Source: Cylindrotheca closterium
Lineage: Eukaryota; Bacillariophyta; Bacillariophyceae; Bacillariales; Bacillariaceae
DNA length: 64,000 nucleotides
Assembly (NCBI GenBank): GCA_933822405.4
Contig: CAKOGP040001981.1
Span: 180,105-244,104 of the forward strand
Direction: 5' to 3'
Under the pieces are notes generated by a model that saw only the letters and a list, made by a program, of their open reading frames with translations, searched no databases and had not been told where the DNA came from. The stretch's first letter is position 1, and each line of letters opens with the position of its first letter. Shown piece after piece: positions 1 to 11,700 of the stretch. The translations under genes were made by a program, and so were the position numbers.

Positions 1-2142
1 GTTCATTGTGTCACCAAAAAGCTGGAATCGACTTCGTTCACCTCTCAAGACGCCAGCAGTCACCTGCCCACTGATTCCCATGAGCAACGCAAAGTAGTAC
101 AGTCAGAACCATAGTTTCAAAAGTGAAAAACGGCAAGAAGAAGCAACTGATGAACATACCTGTGCATACCGATTCTCAGGTTCAAGTCGGATGTGTCTGG
201 ACCCAGCCTCATCTCCAATTTGGCTGTCACTTCTTTCATCTTCTTCATACATCCTCTAGCAAAACGGGCGACAGCAACCATGTGATCTTTGTCGGGTTCC
301 GGCAGACCCCCTACCGCAACGTAGCAATCGCCCACCGTCTCTACCTTGAACACGCCATATCGATATGCCAGCTTGTCGAAGGCTCCGTATATGGTCTCTA
401 GTAGGATGAAGACCTGCGAAGGCTCCCTGGCGGAAGACCATGCGGTGAAGCCAGCAATGTCCGCGAACATTACAGTAGTGTTTGGGAACAAGTCAGCGAG
501 AGGCGCTTCAGTCATGTCGTTCGTTTGTCCTTCAAAGTCCAGGGGATCCATTAGATCGTCTTGAGCAGGCCTTTGCTTTTGTGCATCGTAGAGTCGCTCT
601 CGAATGGCTGTCGGAAAGACGTCCGAAACAATCTTGTCTTGCTTGATGATGCGATCCATGACAGTTCTTTGTCGCCGTCCAACAAAGAAGTCATAGAGAA
701 TGAACACCATACTGGTAAAGGCAAATATCGAGACCACAGCGATGGTGTAGTAGAGAGACTTATCGGATAGGTATCTCGATTCAAATTCTTCTGTAGGGTA
801 AAGATGCAGTGTCAACTTGGGGATACAGTTGCCATCTGGGATCTTGGATTCGTCCACGTCTAGGTCCACTAATACTTTGGTGACTTCCAGAGCATCGTAC
901 TGAGAGTCATGAGCATCAAACTCGCCAAGATACTCAGCGTTGGGGCCATTGATCAGATAGGAAACGACAGTTTCAGATGGTTCCTGAGTCGACGCATTCA
1001 CAGATTCGTATCTGACCCTCGAGCAGCTGCTTCGGAGGACAACTATTATTCCATCGACACCTTCGACGAGAAGGTTCTGGAAGTAGTCGAGCCACTTCAT
1101 GGTCAGCCAAACCACTCCCACCATCTTCGAGTCCTTAGACTTTGAGTCGACGCCTTCGAAAATGGGTTGCATAATCGAGTTCGCGGCCTCCCGAAGATCG
1201 GTATTGAAGTCCATGGATGGTCTTCGAGTAGCATTAGTGATGTCGAATAGCGTTGCCACCTGCGGGAACTGTAGCATATCATAGTTCGTGTACATCGTGT
1301 TGCGATGCCCAGTGATAAGGGGATACTGTTCCCACGCTGGTAATGTCGTTGCAAGACCCCTGACCGGTGTGGGCATGAAGTTGTTTTGAACGTCGTAGTA
1401 GTGAATGAAAGGTAAAGTTCCATTCATCAGTAATTCCACTGAATAGTTTTTCTTCTGATTACTGATTGATTCGGCATACCAGTTTCCTGCTTCCTTCATC
1501 GAGTATGCAGACCACATACCTCGCTGGGACTCTTCGACGATTGGCGAGAAGGCAATGATTGGTGCCTCGCCGCCGATCAGCGTGGAAAGAGATTCAATTG
1601 TCAATGACCAGTTTGGAACTCGAACAAATGGCCAGGAAGAGTTTGTGGCCGCTGCAGAAGATGCAATGCTGACTGACAATGCATTCATTGTGGCGAATAT
1701 TTGGTCTGCGTTCTTTCGTGCAACAGTGACGATCTCAGATGCGGCACCTGAAAACTGCAGTTCATCAAAACCGTTGCAAAAGAAGATCAATGTTGAATGG
1801 TATTTTGAAAACGACATTTCAATAGAGTAGTTGGATACAAGGGTAGCTTACCTGACTTTTGAACTCCGTCTTTTCTTCATTGATGATGAGAATGTATGTG
1901 ACAGTAGCGACAGCTGCCGCCGCCAAGAAGAGGACAAAGAAGACGAGCACCTTTGAAAATCTGACGGCGTTTTGCCCTTGGATGGTTATGTGTTTTGCGG
2001 GAACTCCTTCGTCGGAATCATCGCTACCAACAACCGAAGTTCCAGTCACAAAGGAAGTTGCAGCAAGACTTTCATTGTCGTCATGTTGTACATTGGAGTT
2101 ATCCTCAAACGTTGAGATCTGTCGTTTCATTGCAATGCCCAT
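1..2142 (-). CDS. Receptor-type class III nucleotide (guanylate/adenylate) cyclase, 3'-truncated by window edge
   Basis: Three exons read from splice sites: 2142..1852, 1754..160 and 70..<1, with GT-AG introns of 97 and 89 nt that keep frame (phase 0, then phase 2). The first open codon is TTG at 2166, so I place the start at the ATG at 2142. A membrane segment (KVLVFFVLFLAAAAVATVTY) is followed by a long extracellular region of about 330 residues, a second membrane segment (YYTIAVVSIFAFTSMVFILY) and a cyclase catalytic domain. That domain carries both metal-binding aspartates (FADIAGFT and VGDCYV), and exon 3 continues with SGQVTAGVLRGE and LFGDT. The base-selecting residue is Glu in KVETVGD, as in guanylate cyclases, but the second selecting position (RFQLFGD) is Gln rather than Cys. 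Membrane signalling through cGMP or cAMP is expected. The C-terminus, which in diatoms may carry a phosphodiesterase domain, lies outside the window. Confidence 0.88.
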
Positions 2143-2687
2143 TGTACCTACACTCTTCAATCTCAAATTGTGTTTGTGTCAGTGTGTAAACGATGAGGGG
2201 CATTCTCGACCTTGGAAAATTGTGGAGCTTTTTTCTTTTTCAAATTTGCGAAAACCAAGAAATTGTATCAAGGCTTGTTTGTGTTGCAGTTCAATGAGAA
2301 TCCACGATTATTTTATATATTGGGAAAGAAAACAAACCGTGTTTTTTACCCCCCACTTTAAATGAATGTAATACCCAACGATTTTGCGTTCCCATGTTCC
2401 CATATATAAACTATATATATATAATATATTTTGGACCGGGGTGGGAACAACGAAAACGGGGCATCAGCCGGACATTAAAAACATCAAAAGATATTTCTCC
2501 GTGCCTGGCGAAAAGAACCGATTGTGAATTTTGGGCTCATCAATCATTAGCGTACCTGGTACCGGTAACAGGTTCCGGTAGTCCCGTACAAACTTTATTG
2601 CAACCGCAACGCACCTAAATTCCGCGATCATACGCCAATTGCAAGGGTACCAGTACCGGTATTGTTTTTACTTCAAGCCTTCATTAA
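2143..2687. other. Intergenic, AT-rich, with two TACCGGTA palindromes
   Basis: This holds the 5' flank of the cyclase gene and the 3' flank of the LRR gene. It has an AT-rich run at 2400-2430 and TACCGGTA palindromes at 2560-2567 and 2654-2661, within several GTAC-type near-palindromes. I see no supportable gene. Confidence 0.6.
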
Positions 2688-3872
2688 TTAATAGTTGTTG
2701 TGAAGCATAATTCCTCTGCCCAAACACCAAGTCACCAAGCGCCAAATGGCATTTGCATGTTCGAGTTGGAGCGCCTGCAGAAGATCTGTTTCTTGTTGCA
2801 GCTCATCATCCGACAAGGAAGGCAATAAAAACTCTCTATTTCCCAAAGAGTCGGGATACCGTAAGCTTCTTGACACCATTTGTTCAAACGATATCGCATC
2901 TGGGTACAAACGGTGAAGACGAATCCAGAGAGCCGGGTTGTTGCCATTGATCTCCACTTGCTCCAAGTAATGTGCATCAAATGCTTCTTCTAGACAGTTT
3001 AGAGCAGCAGGAAGCGTGATTGTTTTTAGTTTGTCACATCTGGAAAATGCCAGATTCTTGATTTTCGTTAGGCTCTCTGGAAAGTGTACTTCTGCGAGGC
3101 TTTGACAGCCAAAGAAGGCCCGTTCTTCCAATATTTGTAGGCGCATTGGCAATCTCACAACCTCCAAAGACGCGCATGACTCGAATGCACTGATCTGAAT
3201 CGATGTTATGTTTGTCGCACTTCCAAAGTCCACAAGGCGTAGGCTGGAACACATGGCAAAGGCGCTTTGTGGAATCTCGACGATATAGGTGTTTCGAAAT
3301 TTGGCTTCCTTGAGGTTTTCACATCCCGAGAATGCCGAATGTTGAATTTTTTTGACGCTGTTTGGAATTTCAATGGTAGTCAAACTTAAACAGTAGCAAA
3401 AGGCAGAGGCGCCAATCACCTCGAGACGTTTGGACCGAGTAAAGTCGATGAATTGTAGCTCTTGACAACCCATAAAGGCGCTGTGTCCAATGGAAACAAG
3501 GTTTGCATTGAGACGCATCCTTCGCAATCGAATGCAATGCAAAAATGCTTCGGATCGCAATGTTTCTACTGTTCGTGGAAGCTGGACCTCGATCAGATGA
3601 TTGCAATGGGCAAAGCTTGCGACACCAATCGTGACAAGTTGATTTGCTTGACTGAAATCAACACGGTTCAGATGCTGTCTCTTAAAGAATGCCTTCTTGG
3701 GGATCTCTTCTACATCAGGGGCGACAGTTGCTATCTTGAGTCGGGTTGGTATTCTTCGAGTTTCCTTGTGATAGACGAAGACAAACGAATCGTCCTCATT
3801 GTTCTTATGTTTGATCCGAGTGGAATGATCAGTAAAGAATTTGAACCGTCTCAGACTCGCAAAGAAGGCCAT
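2688..3872 (-). CDS. BspA-like leucine-rich repeat (LRR_5) protein
   Basis: Single-exon frame of 394 aa starting at an ATG. From about residue 55 to 300 it consists of repeats of roughly 23 residues with the pattern AFxxCxxLxxIxLPxxVxxI (for example SAFSGCENLKEAKF and AFFGCQSLAEVHFP), the signature of BspA/LRR_5 solenoids. There is no signal peptide or membrane segment. The N-terminal 50 residues are basic and the C-terminal 90 residues are not repeat-like. Such proteins are abundant in diatoms and usually act in protein binding; the partner cannot be inferred. Lone gene, no operon-like context. Confidence 0.85.
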   Translation of the reverse strand: MAFFASLRRFKFFTDHSTRIKHKNNEDDSFVFVYHKETRRIPTRLKIATVAPDVEEIPKKAFFKRQHLNRVDFSQANQLVTIGVASFAHCNHLIEVQLPRTVETLRSEAFLHCIRLRRMRLNANLVSIGHSAFMGCQELQFIDFTRSKRLEVIGASAFCYCLSLTTIEIPNSVKKIQHSAFSGCENLKEAKFRNTYIVEIPQSAFAMCSSLRLVDFGSATNITSIQISAFESCASLEVVRLPMRLQILEERAFFGCQSLAEVHFPESLTKIKNLAFSRCDKLKTITLPAALNCLEEAFDAHYLEQVEINGNNPALWIRLHRLYPDAISFEQMVSRSLRYPDSLGNREFLLPSLSDDELQQETDLLQALQLEHANAIWRLVTWCLGRGIMLHNNY

Positions 3873-4347
3873 TTGTGGCTTTGATGTGCAATCAGCTCTC
3901 AGTTAAGATGATACAGCTAGAAGGGGCAGCCATCGACAGATGCTGCAACGCGACGATAGTATTTGAGAATCTGTCTATATGTTATCTTGTTGGAGTGATG
4001 AGTGATCAGACAGAGTCTTTGGACTAAAGAAGTCTTCAACCAAGACCGAGCAGAATTTCCGTTAAGTACCCTCATGGCCTCTTTAATCCTATGACGTCAC
4101 CGATTGCTGTTCAGACTTTGACACGCTCATTCTGACGATCGTTTGATGTATGTACACTATTACGCAGGACGAAGACCAAAGTTCTGTTGACATTTGACGA
4201 GGTGCATCAATACCCGTATTGCTCATCATTTCATCTACCTACTGATAACATTCGGAATTTGCAGCAATCCAAGTTTCTTATCTTCAGTTGAAAAGGCAAA
4301 CGCTTCGTCTTTCCAAATATTTTGAATTTACAAATATCTACATAACC
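3873..4347. other. Intergenic region
   Basis: 5' flank of the LRR gene. No open frame, RNA gene or repeat that I can support. Confidence 0.5.
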
Positions 4348-4836
4348 ATGCACATGTCACGTTTTACTTCTACAAAAGTGAGATTGCCAAAGTCAACACC
4401 TTCCAATGATTTCTTCCGAATGAGCTCATATGGCGGACGGTCGCAACGAATACGGCGTCGAACGCCCACCCATCAATATCGGCATGCATCATCATCTAAA
4501 CCGCCATATAATCGATCCTGTCGGGTGGAGACCAATAATCATGGCCAACATCAGCAGCAACACCAGCCGTCCTCATATGTTCGTCCCTACAGTGATTCCT
4601 TGCCATCTGAGGGATATGAATGGTGTACTCGTTGCAACATTCGATGTCACCACTTACAAAAGAAGGTGGGCCAGCACAATGCTTGCTTGGATTCTCCTCG
4701 GTTGTTCGGATTAGGTATATGCAGCGCGGCCAAAAATTATTGGAAGAAACGTGTTTATACCATGATAGCGTTGGCATCCATTTGTTTTCTGCCCGTGCAA
4801 GGAAACTCATCCAAGAGCGAAGAACTTGTTCCTTGA
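4348..4836 (+). pseudogene. Doubtful ORF; possible decayed LITAF-like zinc-ribbon gene
   Basis: One + frame is open from an ATG at 4348 to 4836 (162 aa, low-complexity Gln/Ser/Arg-rich first half). A second + frame is open at 4430-4714. Neither is convincing alone. Read together they resemble a LITAF domain split across frames: a Cys pair (WCTRCN) in the first frame, a hydrophobic hairpin segment (TTYKRRWASTMLAWILL) in the second, then LFGLGICS back in the first. This suggests a frameshifted relic, but the second Cys pair is not clear and the assignment is weak. It could equally be non-coding. Confidence 0.22.
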
Positions 4837-5370
4837 AAACAAGAAAACAGTTGGACGGCAGGTCTTGAATGAATCAAACCAGGCTCGTGTGTGGCTTATG
4901 TTATGTTTACCTGGTTTGTTCACTCTGCATTCTGAAAATTGAATCTTCGTTGGGCACGTGAAAGAAGAAAAGAAAGAAGAAGGAGATCTTCTTGGATTGG
5001 AGGCGGTGCGATTGGCTGTCGCTGGACGAGGACGAAATTCTGTGTCGAATACTAATTCGTTTGCGAGTCAGTCATGATGCAAACAGAGCCGCAGTTCGAG
5101 ATGCATAGCCAAATTATGTATTGTGTCCTATGATCACTACGTTGCGTGCATGTAGACTATAATAATATACATTTACAATAGAGGACTGATTGATTGTGAT
5201 CATTGACATCGATCCTGTCTTAATCTTTTCTCTGTGACGTTGATTAGACTGATACGATTTAAATGACCTGAAACGCAAAACCGCATCTTTTCCATGATGA
5301 CATGAAATGACCTGGTCATCACGGCGGCCTTTCATCCCTGCACCCTTCAGCTCTTCATCCATAACATGCA
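4837..5370. other. Intergenic region
   Basis: 5' flank of the glycosyltransferase-like gene. A GATTGATT motif lies near 5186. No supportable gene. Confidence 0.5.
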
Positions 5371-6459
5371 ATGAGCGAGAATGGAACAAATAATAAGAGC
5401 AACGGCACGTCGACGAAGAAAAATCATTGGTGGAACCAATCAAGATCACGGATTATCCTGGCCTTTGTCTGTGGGGCATCGATTCGTTCCGTTATTACGA
5501 CCCCTTACAAAAACATTTCAAATTGCTCGAAACGAGACTCGTCGTCTTTCTCCCAACCGCAGTACACTGGGGCCAATAATAAAAGTATTGTCATTGGTGG
5601 CAATGAAGCTTTAAACCACCATAATGATGGATCTACATTAAGTTTGGAAGGTCGTGACATGATTTGTTATGTCAGCATGGGGGAAGCCAAGCAGTTTCAA
5701 GCACACAAGGCAAGGATGGAAAGTCAGTTTGCAACCAATACTTCCGTTTTCCTTTATCATAGCTATGATGAAGATTGTGATGGTTGTATCTTCAAGAAGA
5801 ACAGCAAATATGCGGAAGGGAAGAATATGATTGTGAAACGTCTGATGCTTTCTCCATTTTGGAAGCGATGCAAGTACATGACATGGTTTGACGATGATGT
5901 AGCCTTGTCCATTACAGGGCAAAAGAATATTAGTGATGCTGCTTGGGGTCGGTACCACGAAATGTTACTTTCCGAGGAGACAACTCATCCACTGATTCGG
6001 CCTCAAGATAGTAAACGGGATGGCGAGGGGTATGACACCTACCAGTCATGCGTGGACGAGCACTTTGTGTCCTATCGCTTCGATCATATCGCAATATTGT
6101 GGCCACTGACCGATCAACGACCGGATGACCTATTTGTGCACGGAAAATTCTTTTTTGCACGGATGGCCAAATGCTATCCAAAAGGAATCAAGGTGGATCG
6201 TCGCTATCGTGCGCACAACAATGACCATCGCTACAACAAAAAGACCAAGGCTATGCTTGCTACCAAAGAAAAAGAAGATGTCTTTCGTAGCGAGCTTCCA
6301 GAGCTGGGTCCATGGGACGGCTATATTCAGTTGAAGCACGGCTGCATCAAGAAAAAGGCCCCGTCCTTTGGTTGGCATCCTGAATGCCAGAGAGTAATGA
6401 ATGAACATCTGGATCGTTTTTTGCAGAAGGAGATTTCACCGGAATGGAAAGAAGGGTAG
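5371..6459 (+). CDS. Type II membrane, glycosyltransferase-like protein with DDD motif
   Basis: Single exon, 362 aa, ATG start. A short basic cytoplasmic tail (about residues 1-27) precedes one hydrophobic segment (IILAFVCGASI), then a Ser/Asn-rich stem and a globular domain from about residue 90. That is the usual layout of a Golgi type II enzyme. The domain contains YMTWFDDDVAL, resembling the DxD metal and nucleotide-sugar site of GT-A glycosyltransferases, and later KFFFARMAKCYP and PWDGYIQLKHGC. Donor, acceptor and family number cannot be told from the sequence. A Golgi role is inference from topology. Confidence 0.7.
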   Translation: MSENGTNNKSNGTSTKKNHWWNQSRSRIILAFVCGASIRSVITTPYKNISNCSKRDSSSFSQPQYTGANNKSIVIGGNEALNHHNDGSTLSLEGRDMICYVSMGEAKQFQAHKARMESQFATNTSVFLYHSYDEDCDGCIFKKNSKYAEGKNMIVKRLMLSPFWKRCKYMTWFDDDVALSITGQKNISDAAWGRYHEMLLSEETTHPLIRPQDSKRDGEGYDTYQSCVDEHFVSYRFDHIAILWPLTDQRPDDLFVHGKFFFARMAKCYPKGIKVDRRYRAHNNDHRYNKKTKAMLATKEKEDVFRSELPELGPWDGYIQLKHGCIKKKAPSFGWHPECQRVMNEHLDRFLQKEISPEWKEG

Positions 6460-6872
6460 AAGAAGCACTGAAGTGGACTCTTTTTAAAGAAAGCTAGTGG
6501 AGCTTGTGGGAGCTGGCCTGTGGTCATCTGAAAACTATCATTCCAAAGAACTGTCTGCCATCGAGCACATAGTATGAGGACTCTCTTTTTTAACCTAATA
6601 CAGAGAAGCACCGTTTCGGTTCTTTCCTTCTCATCAGCATGCACCACCACGTGCACCATTCATGACACATTCAAGAACGGATACGAGGCTGGACATTTGT
6701 TGGCCAACAACAAATCGCTAATTCAAAATAAGCAGCGAGTGGACCATAAGGCAACCCGAGGCGGTTGCATTACAACTAAAACCTATCTGAATCATATTTC
6801 TTGTGTGAACATGTAATGTATCTTCTATTTTGACTTTATCTATAGATTTCCCAGAAAGTTAGAGCCAGCATA
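6460..6872. other. Intergenic region between convergent genes
   Basis: Shared 3' space of the + glycosyltransferase-like and - DUF6824 genes. The short open frames here have no recognisable features. Confidence 0.5.
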
Positions 6873-7652
6873 TTACAAGGCAAAAACTTGTTCATCAAAG
6901 AAGGATTCTTCATCCGAACTCACTTTGGCGGCATCCTCGCTAAAGAAATCGGCGCAATCAAAGACATTGCGATCGACATCAAGCAGTCCATTAAAGTCAA
7001 GACCCTCCAATACTAGGATGGAGTCTCGTTCCTTGCTGACTCTCTTGAAGGGGGCGACAGTCATTTTAGGAGGTTCGGCCAAGTTATTGGCGAAGGCTTG
7101 CGGTTCCAATGATTGCGCTGCTGGTGTCTTTGGCAGTGATTCTTGGTAACATGGTGGCTGTTGAGTTTCTACTTTTTGCATTGAAATAGCTGCATGGCGC
7201 TTTTTGGCTCGTTGAGCACGGCGCTTGGCAACCTTGTTCTTGTTGGAAGACTTGTATTGCCCGGAAAGAGAGTCCCGGAACATGCAAGCAATCTTCTCTC
7301 TTGAGATGCGATCAGATACTTCCCACCATCGCTCTCCGTCGAACTTGACAAAGGCTCCGACTGGGCAAAGATCTTGGATCGACTGCAGGATGTTTGTGAC
7401 AATGAAGGTCTTGTCTCGCTTGTACTTGGCATTGGCATAGTTTTGTAGATGGACATCCACTAGCTCACGAAGTCTCCTGTTCCCAGATGCTTGTGCTGGC
7501 ATTTTACCTTTGCCGATAATGACCGAGTCTGCAAGTGGTTGGAAGGACTCCGGCAAGCATTGCTTGGATTTTGGAGCAAACTTGCTAACAGCACTGTCAA
7601 AGTTGAGATCGACGGCTTGGATTGTGGAGTTGGTACTGGAAGAGCGATTCAT
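6873..7652 (-). CDS. DUF6824-type diatom protein
   Basis: Single exon, 259 aa, ATG start. Residues about 44-130 match the DUF6824 pattern: DSVIIGKGKMP, GNRRLRELV, a Lys-rich helix (KYKRDKTFIVTNILQSI), FVKFDGERWWEVSD and REKIACMFRDSL. A basic stretch follows (VAKRRAQRAKKRH), possibly a nuclear localisation signal. The C-terminus is acidic. The family is characteristic of diatoms and has no established biochemical function that I know of. A nuclear or DNA-associated role is only suggested by the basic stretch. Confidence 0.8.
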   Translation of the reverse strand: MNRSSSTNSTIQAVDLNFDSAVSKFAPKSKQCLPESFQPLADSVIIGKGKMPAQASGNRRLRELVDVHLQNYANAKYKRDKTFIVTNILQSIQDLCPVGAFVKFDGERWWEVSDRISREKIACMFRDSLSGQYKSSNKNKVAKRRAQRAKKRHAAISMQKVETQQPPCYQESLPKTPAAQSLEPQAFANNLAEPPKMTVAPFKRVSKERDSILVLEGLDFNGLLDVDRNVFDCADFFSEDAAKVSSDEESFFDEQVFAL

Positions 7653-8783
7653 CCTGTATTATTCAAGTTTTTGTGTTCTTTAGTTGGTGGTTTGCTATGT
7701 GGCAGTTTGCTTTTTGTGTGAGAAGAGTTGGGTGCGTCCGCAGAAGAGAAGATATGATGGATGATGTGTGAGTGGTGCATGACCTTGGTTTGTCGTCCCT
7801 ATAAGCAGAGGTGAATTAGCACTCACACATCAGCTTGGCACTTTTCTTCGCGTTATAAATGCTACACGTGAAGAAAGTATTGCCTTAATTGGCTGTCTTG
7901 TGTTAAAAACGATTGAGATTCAATTTTCGTTTTCTCTAATCCTTAAAGTAATGTGATGCGCCAGTATGTATCATTCACACTTGTGGTAGGGGGTGATTAG
8001 TTCTAGTACAGGTGTACGTAGTGCAATAGTGCTCCCCAGAATCACTGAAGGTGAATTCTTAGAAATCGAAGGGTCGCAGATGGTACAGATCCAAAAGAGG
8101 CGATGGTCCATGATTAGGCGGTTGGGCTCTCAGTACCGTTTCAATTAAGGAGGAAATATCAGTTCTTCCAATGCGTGGCGAACCTATAAATGGGAAGTTT
8201 TCTGAAAAGTTTCAGCTTTTTCTGCGTTTCAAATTGCATTAATTGTACCTGGTACACGTGTACGGTACGTCTTTTGGAAAAACGTTCCAAGAATACGGTC
8301 CAGAAACGGAGAAGGTCGACCGGAAGCCCGCCGTTTTGGCAACCTACCCCCAAAAAGTTGAATTTTTGCGCTCTCTCTCTCCAGAGAATTTCCAAAATCG
8401 ACCACTCTGACTACACAAAAACTACGAAGAAAAACACAGTCCACCGCATAATACGCTTTGCTGGAATTGCCCACCGTAGATCCAAATACACTATGTAACT
8501 CGATGAAAAACAGTAATCGGTGTGTGCAAAATTAGAATGTAGAACGGTCCGTGCAAGGTCTAAAAGGGGGAATCGCTAGTAAATTCCACTTTTTGGGTTG
8601 CCAAAACGGGCAACGCACAAGCTTATACTTCCCAACTTACGACCTAGTATGCTTTTACTTGTACTATTACAAACGTTATGCTAATACTACAAACTTAGAT
8701 AAGGTTATTAAATGCTCTAACTGTGCATCAAACCAGAACACCTGGACTCAATCGTCAAGGATGACGATCATGAAAAATCCCCT
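7653..8783. other. Long intergenic region
   Basis: About 1.1 kb without a supportable gene. It holds a perfect 12-bp palindrome GTACACGTGTAC at 8252-8263 and an imperfect inverted repeat pair at 8326-8365 and 8581-8611 (separate entry). Confidence 0.5.
8326..8611. repeat. Imperfect inverted repeat, possible small mobile-element relic
   Basis: The arm at 8326-8365 (containing CCGTTTTGGCAACC and CAAAAAGTTGAATTT) is matched in reverse complement by 8581-8611 (AAATTCCACTTTTTGGG then GGTTGCCAAAACGGGC). The arms are about 215 bp apart. I see no clear target-site duplication, so this may be a decayed MITE or an inverted fragment. Confidence 0.45.
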
Positions 8784-11700
8784 TTAGATGATTTCCATCC
8801 CGGGTCTGCTTTCACTTCCATCCCTGTAGTGCCTTTGCAAGTTGTCATAGCTTGCTGGCGTATCAATGTCCTGATCCATAAATAGTGAATCCGAAACAAC
8901 ACTTGAATGCGTCAACGGCCGTGATTCGTCATAGCTGTGATTAAGATGATCCCGAGAGCCACTCTCGGCTCCATTGATGCCATAGGCCAGCTTGTTCAGG
9001 TAGGTTCCATGCCATCCTCCCGGCGGTGACCTACGAAGATCAATGTCTTCGACGTCGAACCGTTGTAGGTAAGCAAAGATAGAAGTCTTTTGGGACTCGG
9101 ATTTTTTCTTCTTGTTTCGGAGGCACAGAACCCCAATTACTACACAGAGAATCACCAAAAGGGAAACGACAATGGCTATGGTATTGGTGTTTCCTTCCAA
9201 GTTGATGACTCCAAACCATTCCCTTGGAGCCGAAGTGTCTGGTGGCCAAGTAGCTCCAACTAGTGGCTTTTGGAAGGCTCCTGATTTTTGGTCCATCACT
9301 ACGACAAAGAGATCACGGCTGTGTTCTGGATTCCATCGGTAAAAGTCACCATTGGTGTCTCCATATACGACGGCATTTCCATTCTGATTAACCTTGACTC
9401 CTCCAGCTCGGGCCAAGCGATCGTCGCCATTTGATCCAAATTGATCCAACCAAATGGTGCGACCATCAGTGGGGTCGATCTTGGCAACAAAGATATCATC
9501 TCTGCCTGCGGATTGGGTGCTTGGGTAGTTCAATCGAGCCCCATTTTCAACGGTTCCGGCAATGTATATTCCATGATTTCCAGGAATGACATCACATCCA
9601 AGGCCAACAGCGGCAGCGTGCTTGGTGATATCTCCCGAAGCATGCAAGACTTCAAGTTCCTTGGTCCAAATTGGGGTCAGATTATCCAGACTGATCTTGG
9701 CAATCATGGCATTGATGGTGTTTGCATCTTGTGCTTTGCTGGCTGTTGCACCGACAACGTAAAAGTGATCATGGGCGGATTCCGAGTCCGCACAGGCATT
9801 CATGATCCAGTCATCGGCTCCATCCGCAGATTCAAAGTAGGCCACAGAGTTGTCTCCTTCCAAAGTACCGACAAAGTTGCCATCTGCGGTATTCACTCGA
9901 GCCATGATGCCATCCATGTCGTTACCCTTTGGTGACGCACGGGTACTTCCAACGACGATCAATTCGTTTCCGACAGCGATCATTCCAGAGACAAAGACTG
10001 ATGACATTGCAGTCGTTTCAAATGGCCTTCTCCATTGGCGAACGAAAGACTTTTGCATGATCCCGCTTCCTAATGTAGTATCCTCACGCTGGATCTTGAA
10101 TTGTTCCACAGCAACACCATATTGCGAACCGTACTTTTCAATACCACCAGTAGTGAAATTAGGGTATTCTTGTGACGCTTTATCGTAGTCTGCAGTGATT
10201 CTCTCATCAGTCGAGAACATGGATGCAACATATATTGTATCACCACTACTAACAATGGCAGCTGGGAATTGAATCACTTCGTCATCGACGGCTTGTCCTC
10301 CGACCAGTCCGTAAGCATCATTTACATCCAATAGGTCAAGAAGCATTTCGTATTGAGTATCGGTCTTTTCAGATTGCGAAGTCAGTAATCCGTTCGCCTC
10401 GGTGGAACCAGCAATAGCCACCCCAGATTTATTATCATTCTTTGTCAAAGCAAGGGCACTGCAAGCTTCCACGGCAGAATTGGTGCCAAAGGTTTCACGA
10501 TCTTTCCATTCCAAGGATGGAAGAGTCATTACTCCAAAGAAGCAGTAAGACGAATCCCGTTTGTCGGATCCAGGTTTGGTGAACGAACCGTAGGTAGCTC
10601 CCGTCAAGTAAATTGAATTGGTCCACTCGTCATACGCCATACCACCAGCGTACGTAGGCCCAGAGTCTGGTCCAGTTTGGACAGCAAGAATATTGTCAGG
10701 GACAATGTTGTCGTCATCATTACCATGCGCATCGTCATCCAAGTGGTCGTCGTCACTCTTCTCATTGGGATCAACAACCTTGACATCTTCCATGCCATCT
10801 CCGTCGAGGTCAACTGGTGGTGGAACTGTAGTGCCACCACTTCCGATAGTAATGGGAGGTGCTCCGGTTCCAAGTCCATAATAGGCACCATCCTTCTTTT
10901 GCATGGTGAAAGCAACTATGTCATTTGTTCCACTGGCAGTCGTACTATAAAAGGCTCCAGTCGTCTCTCCGTACAAGATGGCATTACCCTCTGCATCAAT
11001 GTCAAGGCCGCCACTGGCAGCCAAACGATCATCATCAGCAGTACCAACCTGGCGGATCCAGTTCACAGTTTGACCATCGTCATCCATTTGAATGATGAAC
11101 ATATCGTCACCACCTCCAGATTGTCCTTCGATAGCGTTATCCATAACAGCACCTCCAAGAATAGTTCCTGCAATATAAACCACACTATTGGTATCTTCTC
11201 CGGGGGCTATAGAACACGCAAAAGCAGAGGCTTCGGCAATGGTTGCTCCAGGACCGGCCTGCATGGTAAAGTGCTTAACCCATGTTACATCAAGAGTATC
11301 CAAGGACATCTTGGCAATCCATGCGTGAATGTCTCCTTCTGGAAGTTGGTGCTCGTCGTCCAATGAGCGAATCTTGCCCTTGGTCCCACCCACAATGTAT
11401 ATAAAGTCGGGATTGAACTTGTCGACACAAATGTTATTGATCCAGTCATCCTTGTGGTCGCTCGAATCGACTCGTGTCGAAGCCTTGTCCTCTGGTTGGA
11501 AGGTAAGGCCTTCTCCATTTTCAGGATTAATCTTGAGCACGAATCCATCAAAGTCATCTCCAGTGTTCTTGCCAAATAGCAAACCAGAACCCTTGGTACT
11601 ACCAACGGCAACTAAAGTGTTGGCCCCCGCTCCAGCCATGGCCATTCCAGTCACTGCGACTCCAGCATGATCTCCAACATTGTAGGCTTTGTACCAGCTT

